DNA from: Atkinsonella hypoxylon
Taxonomy: Eukaryota; Ascomycota; Sordariomycetes; Hypocreales; Clavicipitaceae
Direction: 5' to 3'
Length of the DNA stretch: 64,000 nucleotides
Assembly: GCA_000729835.1 (NCBI GenBank)
Contig: JFHB01000009.1
Coordinates: forward strand, 248,001 to 312,000
Shown here: positions 11,208-21,920 of the stretch, in pieces
Layout of the letters: each line of letters begins with the position of its first letter
Position numbering within the stretch: the stretch's first letter is position 1
Notes under the pieces: model-generated
What the model saw: the letters and a program-made list of their open reading frames with translations, nothing else
Database searches by the model: none
What the model was told of the DNA's origin: nothing
Translations under genes and position numbers: made by a program

Positions 11208-12765
11208 ATGGCTATCACTAAAGTTCACGCTCGTTCTGTGTATGACTCCCGCGGTAACCCGACCGTGGAAGTCGATGTTGTCACTGAGACTGGCTTGCAC
11301 CGAGCTATCGTCCCCTCCGGAGCTTCTACCGGTTCGTCCCGATTCTCCTCCACATATTATGCCAATGCATTGCATAACCGAGTATAGGTCAGCACGAGGC
11401 TTGTGAACTTCGGGACGGTGACAAGGCCAAGTGGGGTGGTAAGGGCGTTAGCAAGGCTGTTGAGAATGTCAACACTATTATTGGTCCTGCTCTGATCAAG
11501 GAAGGCGTCGATGTGAAGGACCAGTCTAAGGTTGACGCCTTCTTGAACGGGCTTGATGGCACTGAAAACAAGACCAAGCTTGGTGCAAATGCCATTCTGG
11601 GTGTTAGTTTGGCCATTGCCAAAGCTGGTGCTGCTGAGAAGGTAAGATTATCTCCGGCAAGTATTTCTCGTCCTGGCAAAAGAACATTAACACTCAGTAT
11701 AGGGCGTTCCTCTGTATGCTCACATCTCCGACCTTGCTGGCACAAAGAAGCCTTATGTCCTTCCAGTTCCTTTCATGAATGTTCTTAACGGCGGGTAAGT
11801 AAATTGACTTGGCCTGGAACTATATGATCTCTTACCAGAATAACCAGCTAACCATAATAGATCGCACGCTGGTGGTCGCCTTGCTTTCCAGGAATTTATG
11901 ATTGTTCCCTCGTAAGTGAAACGCGTAAACTTTGGCACTACGCTTGTTGTTAGCTAACATCACCCTCAGCGACGCCCCTACCTTCTCTGAGGCCATGCGT
12001 CAAGGCGCCGAAGTGTACCAGAAGCTTAAGTTGCTTGCCAAAAAGAAGTATGGCCAGTCTGCCGGTAATGTTGGTGATGAAGGTGGTGTTGCTCCCGATA
12101 TTCAGACTGCCGACGAAGCCCTCGAGCTCATTACCGACGCCATTGAACAAGCTGGATACACTGGCAAGATGAAGATCGCTATGGATGTGGCATCAAGCGA
12201 ATTCTACAAGACTGACGCGAAGAAGTATGACCTTGACTTCAAGAATCCTGACAGCGATCCTACCAAGTGGATCACTTACGAAGAACTTGCCGCCCTATAC
12301 TCTGAGCTTTGCAAGAAGTACCCCATTGTCAGCATCGAGGATCCCTTTGCCGAAGATGATTGGGAGGCCTGGAGCTACTTCTACAAGACTCAGGATATAC
12401 AGATTGTGGGCGATGATCTAACTGTCACTAATCCTCTTCGCATCAAGAAGGCTATTGAGCTTAAGGCTTGCAATGCATTGCTTCTCAAGGTGAACCAAAT
12501 CGGCACCTTGACCGAGTCTATCCAGGCGGCTAAGGACTCGTATGCCGATGGCTGGGGTGTCATGGTTTCTCACCGATCGGGAGAGACTGAGGATGTCACC
12601 ATCGCTGACATTGTTGTTGGTATTCGATCTGGCGAAATTAAGACCGGCGCTCCTTGCCGTTCCGAGAGACTGGCCAAGCTTAACCAGATTTTGCGTATTG
12701 AGGAGGAGCTGGGTGATCAAGCTATCTACGCTGGTGCCAACTTTCGCAAGTCGGTTAACCTCTAA
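11208..12765 (+). CDS. ENO1: Enolase (2-phosphoglycerate dehydratase)
   Basis: Converts 2-phosphoglycerate to phosphoenolpyruvate in cytosolic glycolysis. Five exons, 11208-11331, 11388-11641, 11703-11794, 11861-11911 and 11970-12765, give exactly 438 residues, the usual fungal length. Seen: N-terminal HARSVYDSRGNPTVEVDV, the flexible loop SGASTGQHEACE rebuilt across intron 1, metal-binding acidic residues in IEDPFAEDDWEAW and IVGDDLTVTNP, the catalytic Lys in the enolase signature LLKVNQIGTLTESI, and MVSHRSGETED. The Mg/substrate residues expected from the family appear intact. Clustered introns in the 5' third are common in fungal enolase genes. Confidence 0.98.
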
Positions 12766-13181
12766 ATTCGCCTTTTCGGCATAGGCGCAACCCAGTCACT
12801 TTTGGACTTTTGGGAAGTGTGCGAAAGGCTGTAATAAAAATTAGGGGAGTATTCCAAGTCTATTGTGGATGGATAAGATTGCCTATCGAGAGGGGGAAAG
12901 ACGAACATAGTACTGGGGCGAACGCGATTCACGAAAAAGCGATTAGTTTCGTGTAAATTGAATTCTTCGGTAATGAACGGTAGTTAGTGCGCTAAACCCA
13001 TACGAGCTTCAGCCCCACTGTGGCTATCCCTACAGCAACCGTAACAGCCACAAACATGCTCTCGTGCCAAACATCAACATACCACTAAAAGAGGGGCGCG
13101 AAGTTGGGTCAACTTCTTACAACACGGCTACCTACCAGAAGGTCTAAGGGCCTGTTGCTTTCTACGTTACGTCAAACCAGT
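12766..13181. other. Enolase 3' region and Bub1 5' leader
   Basis: Tandem spacer of 416 bp. An AATAAA-like AATAAAAATTAG at about 12832-12843 may serve enolase polyadenylation. Nothing else recognised. Confidence 0.5.
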
Positions 13182-16100
13182 ATGGCGACTTCTAACGATC
13201 TTATTGACTTTGACGTGATTGAGGGGCAAAAGGAGAACATCCAGTCACTTCCTGGTGGGCGGTCCGCGAAGAAGTTGGCCCAATTATATTCTCCTTCGCC
13301 TCCATACAAACTCGCGACGCCAACTCCTTCCGATACGAAGAACGTTCATGACTGCATTAGAGCAGAATATGAAGCAGAAATACAGAATATCTCTGAGTCG
13401 GACGACCCTCTTGACGTTTTCGATCGCTATATCAGATGGACGCTCGATGCGTATCCCTCTGCGCAAGCAACACCACAGTCACAGCTACACACCCTTCTAG
13501 AGCGCGCGACCAAAGCATTTATATCATCTGCGCAGTACAAGAATGATCCTCGCTATTTAAGGCTGTGGATGCATTACATCCACTTTTTTTCAGACTCACC
13601 GAGAGAAACGTACATGTTTCTCTCTCGTCATGGGATTGGGGAAGGGCTAGCCCTTTTTTACGAGGAATATGCTGCCTGGTTGGAAGCTGCAGGAAGATGG
13701 GCTCAAGCCGAAGAGGTGTATAAACTTGGCATCGAACGTGAGAGCCGTCCTGTTCAGAGACTGATGCGAAAGTTCAAAGAGTTCGAGGAGCGCCTGGCTC
13801 AGCAGCCTGCGAATGCCGTCGAGCCCTCATCCCCTGCACTTCCTACAATTCGTCCAGCTCTAGCAGCAAAGGTTGATCCTTTTGGATTGACACGCTCGAA
13901 TGACCTCCAACCGGCACGACCTACCAACGGCACGAGCAGTGCCACTTCCAAACCAGCGAAATCTAAGTTGGCTATCTTCTCTGACGCTAATGCTAAGCCT
14001 GCACCTCTTGCATCGAGGAAAGAAGGGTCTCAAGGATGGGATACCATTGGATCGTTATCTGACCGTAAGAAGGAGAACGTTATGGAGCCGAAGCCATGGC
14101 TAGGAGAGACGTTAAAAGCTGGAGGGAAAAAGGCAGCTGCTCCTAAGATGGCAGTTTTCAGAGATCCGGTAAGTTGTCATTCACAACGGATTTTTATGCC
14201 CATGTGTTGATGAAATTAGGACTAATTGTTTTGGCCGTTGACATGTACTCGGTATTTCAGAGATTATCTCAAATAAACAACGTTGTAGTTGTACCATCTA
14301 AGAACCAAGTGACTGTGCATTCACAAACCGGCAAAAAGGAATACATCTTCGTTGATCTGGGAGCCATATATCCGACCCCCAACATACCAGGATCAGAACT
14401 TAGTTTTGAGGAAGTCATGGCTGCATACAGAGGCTGGTCCGATCAGAGCTGGGATAATGAGGATATAGATGAAAACTCGGTTCCCGGAGAAGTCCGCGAC
14501 TATGGTGGCATGGATGACCAGATGGATGACATAAATCATGGCTTCCAAAACATGCTGACCGTACACCGAGATCCTATGCTGTTGGATGAGAATGGTGATA
14601 TTAGAAATCAAACTCAGCCCAAAGCTGCTAAGAAGAAAAAAGTCATGGAGATCAATGAAACTCAGATCAGTAAGAGGTTTTCAAGAAGTGCTTTACGTTT
14701 TTTAAACTAACAAAGTCTAGTCAAAGCAAAGTTGGACTCCCCATCTGGTCCGAAATTTCGCAAAAAGCAGACTTCAGAACCGACGATGACCTTGCATACT
14801 AAAGCAGCCACGGATGACATATACGAGATATTCAATGCGCCATTGAAAAGCACCACCGTCAATGGAAGCGGAGAAGATGAGGACTACGAGACCGATGGCG
14901 AATACACCACTGATGCTGAAAGTAATGGTACCACAAGGCACTTGGACACTATCAGTGAAAATGGCGAGGATGAGTCTGCCGAAACCAAAAGTGTTAGTGA
15001 GTGGTCAGATTTTTCGACCCGAAAGCACGTTCCAGATGTTTTCCAGGAAGAAGCAGAGGCTAGTTCTAGTATAGCTAGCCATTTGACAGCCGATCACACA
15101 ACTATTGCTGTGAACAGGCGCACAGGCGATACATATCCCGATCCTGCAACAGGCCATTCGGACGAGGAGGATGCGCTTTCGCATCATGAGAAACTGTCTC
15201 CGAGAACTAGAACTGTTTTCATCCCTATCCCACCAGAAGATTGTGATGCTCCGACACGCCCGTATAGAGATCCGGCCGAGGTGGCTAATAACCGACTTCC
15301 CTTTATGACACCAATCACAGAACGGACTGAGTGCTCTTTAGATGTCGATCTCGAAAGACACGACGCGTTCAAGACTCCTTGTCGACGTGACGCAGCTGCG
15401 ACCATTATTGACGACAACACGGTCTATGAGGTCTTCAGCAGTCCTCTTAGAGAAATTGTGGAGGACAACTGTTCCTTGCCACAGGTTCCTGCTGCATTGC
15501 TTCCGAGGACTGCTCTCGTTTCAAAGCAGAAGACATCTACCAAGCAGCTAATTCCAAAAGGCCCCGTCATTAAAGACATACAATGCAATCCTGTGAGCGA
15601 CGGTGTTCGCCAAGAGATCCTCAGTCATATTCACCCGCCACTGAAATCGTACACAGGCTTCTACGATCATCAAGGACAATCATACGAGCACAGTGGCGAA
15701 ATTCGCAAGTTTGCCAAAGCTTGGAACAAGCTGAACAAGGGGGGTGCCGACAAGACAGGACCTCTCCCAGCTCCCGTAACTATCATCTTTCCCAACATGA
15801 ATCGGGCGTATCTGATGAAGCGTGAGTTGGGTGCTGGAGCTTTTGCCCCTGTCTACCTTGTCGAAAATACACTACCTCGTGAGGAAGAGAATGACGAAAA
15901 TGCCGCAATTTCGATGGGTAGGGGAGTGTTCGCGGTCAATCATCGCAGCGACCTCGAGGCTCTCAAAATGGAGGCGCCTCCTACACCATGGGAATTTTAC
16001 ATGATGAGGCTTGCACATACTCGTTTAGGCCCACAACATCGAGCAGCAGCGTCGCTCTCCTATGCACATGAGCTGCATCTCTACGAGAATGAGGCATTCT

Positions 16101-16852
16101 TATTTCTGCCATATTACCCTCACGGTACACTCCTGGATGTAATAAATTTTTTCCGTGCCGAGCCATCTGGTGTGATGGACGAGCAGCTCGCCATTTTTTT
16201 TACCATTGAGCTCATGCGGACAGTGGAAGCTCTCCATGCAAAGGGTATTCTTCACGGCGATTTGAAGCCGGATAACTGTTTACTTCGATTAGACGACATG
16301 CTTCCGGATCAGTCTTTGACAGCCCCGTGGAAAGCAGATGGCAGCGGTGGGTGGGCATCGCGAGGCATTGTCCTTATCGACTTTGGTCGAGGCATTGACA
16401 TGAAGGCTTTTGTTCCTCATGTCGAGTTTATTGCGGATTGGAAGACCTCTGGTCAGGATTGCGCCGAGATGCGTGAAGGTCGTCCGTGGACGTGGCAAAT
16501 CGACTATCATGGCTTGGCTGGCATGATACACTGCCTTCTTTTCGGCAAGTACATCGAAACAGTGAGATGTGATCAAGGGGGTCTCGGCCGTACCGGACGG
16601 AGATACAAGATCAAAGAGAGCCTGAAGCGATATTGGCAGGCCGACCTCTGGTCTGAATGCTTCGAAGTACTCCTCAACCCAGGGTTGTTCTTAGAAGCAG
16701 AGGATGGACGAAAGATGCCTGTCTTGAAGTCAATGAGAAGCGTGCGAGAGAGGATGGAGCAATGGCTTGCTGCAAACTGTGAGCGTGGTGTGGGCTTGCG
16801 ATCCCTAATAAACAAATTAGAGGGATACGCCAAGGCGCGAAAAAATACTTAA
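13182..16852 (+). CDS. BUB1: Spindle-checkpoint kinase Bub1 (MadBub-type, two KEN boxes)
   Basis: Kinetochore kinase that recruits checkpoint proteins and delays anaphase. Three exons, 13182-14168, 14261-14669 and 14721-16852, give 1175 residues. Seen: KEN box 1 at 17-19 (EGQKENIQ) directly before the Mad3/Bub1 TPR-like domain (about 50-205, with LRLWMHYIHFFSD and GLALFYEEYAAWLE); KEN box 2 at 297-299; a GLEBS-type Bub3-binding motif SFEEVMAAYRG at 377-387; two EIFNAPL/EVFSSPL repeats in the linker; then a C-terminal kinase with Gly loop LGAGAFAPV (835 on), Lys881, HGDLKPDN with Asp979, and DFG at 1019-1021. So it combines the Mad3 degron modules with an apparently active Bub1 kinase, as in ancestral MadBub proteins. 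Convergent with APN1. Confidence 0.94.
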
Positions 16853-17200
16853 GTCGCTCAAAGTCTGAACAATATTGGCTTCAATGCGTTGCGAATTGTT
16901 ACCCTGTTTACGAGAAAGAAGGCTCGTTCCCCGCGAGGTATTTCGATCACATGTTTTAGGTTCTGAGGTTGGGGTTTTTTTTTTTTTTTTTTTTTGTTTT
17001 TTTTTTTTGAGCATAAGCAATGGCGCAAGGGCCGGATATGTGTATTTTTTACATCATGACAAGCGAATACATCTATATAATACAACGATTCCCATTTTCC
17101 TATTCGTACAATGGCGTATTTCACCCTGTTTTTTCTAGTAGCACCATAGCTTAAGAGCAAGAGACCGTATAATTCTTCATTCCGTCGTTATAGCTAGAAG
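16853..17200. other. Convergent 3' spacer Bub1/APN1 with poly-T tract
   Basis: 348 bp between two stop codons, holding both 3' ends. It includes a 34-base T tract interrupted by one G (16975-17008) that would be poly-A on the APN1 strand. Confidence 0.6.
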
Positions 17201-18788
17201 CTAGGGCTTCTTCTTGGCTACCTTAGCTGACTTCTTGTCAACCTGCTCTTGGATCCTGTTTCGCTCTATAGCACCTTTCGCCTGCAGGTCTCTAGACATC
17301 TCTCCGAACTCGGTACTACCGGCGTCCATGCCAATGAGACTTTCCAGCAACTTGATTTCATCTGCCCATATCTGCTTATCCTCCGTTGTCTTGCCGTCGG
17401 CACCCTTCTTGTCGATGGGTGTTTCGAGCACCATAGGCATGTTGCGGAAGCCATCGTGGTTCATGATGCTGTGGAAGGCGCGGAGGCCAAGAAAGCCTGT
17501 GCCAATGTTGGCATGGAGGTCACGATTGGAGCCGAATGGCGCTTTGCTATCGTTTACTGAGATTTACCGTCAGACTTGACTGGGCGAAGGTAACATTTTC
17601 TTTTTTTCTTAAAGAAGAAAAACTCAAAAAGGAGGTAAAAGAACTCGATTGGAAAGCAAGAAAGTAGAAATTGGATATGTGCAGTGAATTCCAGGGTGAC
17701 CGGTGGACAAGGACTGGTGAACAAGCATATGTGGACTCACAGTGGAAGGCTTTGAGATATTTGAACCCAACAATCTCGTCAAACGCACGCATGGTTTCCT
17801 CGAAAGCCTCTGGGGTTCGCAGATCGTGGCCGGCCGCAAAAGCATGGCATGTATCAATGCAGACGCCAACTCGGTCCTTGTCATCCACCAAAGCAATAAT
17901 GTCCCTCAAATCTTCCCAAGTAGAGCCAATTACATTGCCGGCTCCGGCCATATTCTCTAGAACAGTGACTACAGACAATGTCGCTTTATGGGACTTGTTT
18001 AGTTGCGCGGCGATACGGCGAATGGCATCAGGTCGAGGCTCGCCGCCTGTTGATCCGGGGTGAAAGTTGTACAGCTTGATTCCGAGCTGTTCGCATCGTT
18101 GTAAATCGTCGACGAAGCTGGTGTATGCTTGCGTTGCTTTTGTACCGTCGGCTTGACCTAGGTTCACGAGGTACGAGCCATGTGGAAGGGCGTGTTCTGC
18201 GGCATTGTAGGTGTGAGCCTTGCAGTTGCTCAAGAACAGCTCGCGCGCTTCGGTTGAGATGGGCGGGTTGTCCCATTTTCGTTGTGACTTGAGGAAAAGG
18301 GCGAAACAGTTGGCGCCTATTTGTATGGCATTTGTGATGGCATTCTGAACACCTAATAAATGGGAATACAAAGGAATGTTAATCATTTGACGTCTCGAGG
18401 AGTCAGAAGATGCTGCCATCATTCACGACGTTGCCAGCTCGATTTTGAACGCACCTCCTGCGGCACTAACGTGAGCACCAATGTACATCGCCTTCTTCAG
18501 TGAAGACACAGCTGTTCGACTCGCGAGCGGCATCGTCACGTCTTCAGGCTTGACATTCGCTTTGGCTTTGGCTTTGCGTTTTTTCGGTTGTTTGCCTTGA
18601 GTGTCTGCCAGGTCCTCTTGTTCAGAATCCAGCTTTCGCTTCACGTTTCCCTTTGGTACAGCCGTCGAGACGGCTTTCTCGACTTTTGTGGCCGAATCTA
18701 CAACTTGAGTGGACTTCTTCGCCGTTAACGCATCGGATTCTTCACTATAGTTTACCACTTGTCTCGTTCTTGTAGACGTCCGAGGCAT
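17201..18788 (-). CDS. APN1: AP endonuclease Apn1 / endonuclease IV family
   Basis: Zn-dependent enzyme that cuts DNA 5' to abasic sites in base excision repair. Exons 18788-18455, 18352-17741 and 17556-17201 give 433 residues. Seen: a basic N-terminal extension with a likely nuclear localisation signal (KKRKAKAKA, 69-77), then the endonuclease IV barrel starting at MYIGAHVSAAGG (101 on), with family metal-site blocks NFHPGSTGG, VLENMAGAGNVIG, GVCIDTCHAFAAGHDL and HLNDSKAPFGSNRDLHANIG (restored across intron 2) and MVLETPIDKK. A Lys-rich C-terminal tail follows. The frame stays open to an upstream ATG at 18917, adding 43 residues, but that segment contains a GTAAGC donor and CACAG acceptor and looks like leader sequence, so I chose 18788. 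Confidence 0.94.
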
Positions 18789-19243
18789 TGTGGCTGTGAA
18801 TTGTTGAGCTTGTTTGATAATAAGAACATTTGAGTACAGTCCTCCACGCAGAAAAGAGCTTACCAATACCGTTGCGATTCGAAGGTCGACCGCCACTCCC
18901 CGTGTCTTCTTAGCCATTCACCAAGCCAAGGCGACGCGGAAAATTAGAGCGTTGCTTAACGCGAGATCACGTGCACCCATGAACTATGTATGATGTGAGC
19001 ACCATGCTCCAATCTCTGACTATCTATTTCCCCCCCTTTGGGCTCAACGAGCTTAAATGTCCAATGTTGCTTTTTGCTCTCTTTTATGCCAGTTCAATTC
19101 ACCGCAAAGTGCTATTCTAAGCTCTTCTGGAGCTTCGCACTTTTCTGCGTGGTCAATTCCAGACTAGTTGTTTGGGCAATTGGTGTGTGAATATTTCGCA
19201 GGAATCAACATAAAACTACTTGATAAAAATTCCCAAGGTCTCG
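18789..19243. other. APN1 upstream region and DGAT2 3' end
   Basis: Tandem spacer containing the APN1 promoter. A CACGTG-type sequence (atcacgtgcacc) lies near 18965-18976. A possible 5'-UTR intron of APN1 spans about 18791-18862. No gene seen. Confidence 0.5.
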
Positions 19244-20559
19244 TCAGGATATGATTTGCAGCTCAGGAGCTCTACCATTCGAGAATTTGTCCTTGTATGC
19301 CGCATATAGTCTCTCCACTTCTTCTATGTATAGTTCATGGTATTTGTCAATGATCTCCTGGGATGGCTGCTCTTCATATGTTTCGTTGATCTCTATAGGT
19401 CTTCCAACAACTATATTGACAGCTCTGCGATACGGCATCAACCCGACGTCGTAATTGAGCAGTCCACGACCATGGAGTGCTGGAATAGTGAACTTGAAAA
19501 CTTTGAGACAGGTCATCTGCATCTTGTGGACCAGTGGGTGCGTCTTTTGGCTTAACTGGTCATACAAATCGTTTTCGCCAAATCCTATAACCGGTACGAG
19601 GTCGGCCCCCGTTCTTAAAGCCATCTTAACGAAGCCCTTACGTCCTTTGAGGACGAGACGTAGCGTGCCAGGTTGAGCTTCAAGAGATTCTCGAGCACCG
19701 CCAATAACGATCGTCACTGCCCGGCCTTGACCGTCATTGTTAGGACCTCCATTCGACAAAATGTTTCGAATCGACTCTTTAGAGACAGAGCGGATTCCCA
19801 TGGCTAATATCCAGTCTCGGTAAAAAGGAAGGCGAAAATTGGAATCCAGCGTAAGCAAGCTATTAGTGATACCAGGAAATTTATCGGCGAACCCCAACGC
19901 ATTCGTAGCGAAGGCCAACCACGCCCCGTGAGAGATGATTCCATGCGGGTGATATCCGAGAATATACTTTCTGTTTGGTGGTAAATTGAAGGTCTTGTGA
20001 AGTTTTGCCGGGAAGTACCCCGCGAACAACCTCCACAGTGGCAGCGACCGGAGCCATTCAGATCGGTACGAAAGTTTGCCATCGGTGGCAGCGTTCGAAA
20101 ATGACAAGTGAACTAGGTACGGCACCAAAATAGGCCAGGTAAGGGGATTCGCACAGCTAAACCAAAAGCATGATACGAGCACGATGATAGACATGCAATG
20201 GAATAGGACTGCTGCAGTCTGCATGCGTCGTTTGAATGGCACTCGAAGTGGCGCGAATCGAATTCCACCAGCTCTCCATGCCTCTGTCTCATATTCTTTC
20301 TGAGGTATGCTACTAGTCAAGTTTGGATATGGAACGTATTCACCGTTCGTGATGGGTTCATTGGCATCTATGTCATTTTCCGCAGCTGCAGCATACAATT
20401 TGCCGGAATGCGTTTCGTGTCCTTTGGTACAGGACTCGGTCGGCTTATCTTCGTCTTGTATATCCTATCATGTGCCAAGAATCAGGTTAGCATGTGTTGT
20501 AGAGTTGACAAAGAACCTCAAGCCAGAAAATGAATTGGGGAAACGTTAACCTGGTCCAT
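19244..20559 (-). CDS. DGA1: Diacylglycerol O-acyltransferase type 2 (DGAT2)
   Basis: ER and lipid-droplet enzyme making triacylglycerol from diacylglycerol and acyl-CoA. Modelled as exons 20559-20551 (9 nt, MDQ) and 20464-19244, giving 409 residues. Seen: a hydrophobic hairpin at about residues 86-123 (VLFHCMSIIVLVSCFWF, WPILVPYLVHLSF), YFP at 153-155, the catalytic HPHG at 175-178 (YILGYHPHGIISHG), GGARESLEA at about 258-266, and RKGFVKMALRTGADLVPV. The C-terminal half is typical of the family. The N-terminus is uncertain: the only in-frame ATG near the acceptor gives a 9-nt exon, and the frame remains open for another 115 codons upstream without any ATG, so a longer N-terminus from an unseen exon is possible. 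Confidence 0.88.
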
Positions 20560-21920
20560 TCCGGTTACTGCGCCGACTTGATAATCAGGTTGAGTGTCAT
20601 CTATGGGTTCACTGGCTGCTCCTGTTTGATAAAGATCACTTGTCTCGATTTCTAGTGCTCGTGGAGCAAAGGGTAGGCGCGCATATTCTAATGTCTTGAA
20701 ACACGCACAAGATAGTACGGGGAGACGGATCTCGCGGGGGTAAAAGGCCTGGCTTTTCTTGCACTGCTCTGTGAGGGGCGCGTATACAATATCAAAAGCT
20801 GCTATGTTATTTGCGTCGCCAGCAGATTCGAGTAACTCCCGTAAAGATGAAATATATGGTGGAGTTTTGAGAGGACGGAAGTGGACGCAGGTCGCGCTCT
20901 TGACTCAGCGTCTAGCCAAATAATTTGAACAAATGGTGCTCAGTGACTCTTCTACGAAGCCACTCTGCTACAGCCTGTCAGTCAAGTCGGAGAAAAATTC
21001 AGCTGTACAATTAGACCGAGAGAATCGTGAAGTTTTTCAATTTGCCAGCTTCTCCATGACGCACAGAGAAAGCATGTGAAGGCCTCAATCAGTGATCGGA
21101 CAGCGAGCCACTGCCAATCAAATTACAGGGGCTGGGGAGCCACAATACCCGAGTGATCCGTGACTTCCGTTATAGGGTAGTACCTACTTCCTTGGTACCT
21201 CGCGCGCAACCCGAATTCTGGTGACAGTGGCCAGTTTGTAGTCAATTGTAAGACAGCTCCGAATTGTTATCGAGGGGTCTATCACCATGAGGTCTATCTC
21301 CATGTTTGTCCTGTCTTAATAGGGCCTACAAGGGTATGACTGTCGCTAGGATCCTGGATGGCGCGCGATGGTATGTAAGCCAGGTACCTAAAGGAAAATT
21401 TTGTGGAGGGCCGCAAAGACGGGAATTAGCTTCCAATACATGAAATGGCACGTTAGATTATTCGGGAGAGCACGATATACCGGCGAGACGTATTTATCAA
21501 TGGGGTTAAAAAACTTCAGCAAACATGCCTTCACTTCGACCCTTCGTTCTTGACCGTTTACCCCCTCCCATTTTTTTTCTTGTGAATGGCATCCATTACA
21601 CACGCTCGACTCAAGGTGTGTATCGCGTAACAAGTAGTAGCACAATCCTCGATAAATGGTATACATAAGCGATGCAATGGCCACAGCCAGCCTGTGCCTT
21701 TGACATAGTATAAACATCTGATAATCCCTTGAGTCGCAATACCTAAGTTTCCAATGCCTTAAACTCAGTATCTGAGCAAGTAAATAAACGCCAGTGCGAC
21801 GGCAAATCTCGCCAAACCCTTGAAATACAGGTACGGCCTGCTCCTTTATCCCGTACAAACCGTCCAATATGAGAAATCAGGGCGGGAAATAGCTCTGTAA
21901 AGCCCAAACAATACATACTC
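20560..21920. other. Region upstream of DGAT2 with ATG-less open frame
   Basis: On the minus strand, 20904-20560 is open in the DGAT2 frame for 115 codons, ending in a TGA at 20907-20905 and lacking ATG. It could be an upstream exon or a chance frame. The rest, to the zinc-finger gene's stop, shows AGGTACCT (21382-21389) and no supported gene. Confidence 0.5.

Noticed and set aside
21388..21867. 159-codon minus-strand frame after the C2H2 gene
   Set aside because: No ATG at its start; composition looks like untranslated DNA; lies in the expected 3' region.
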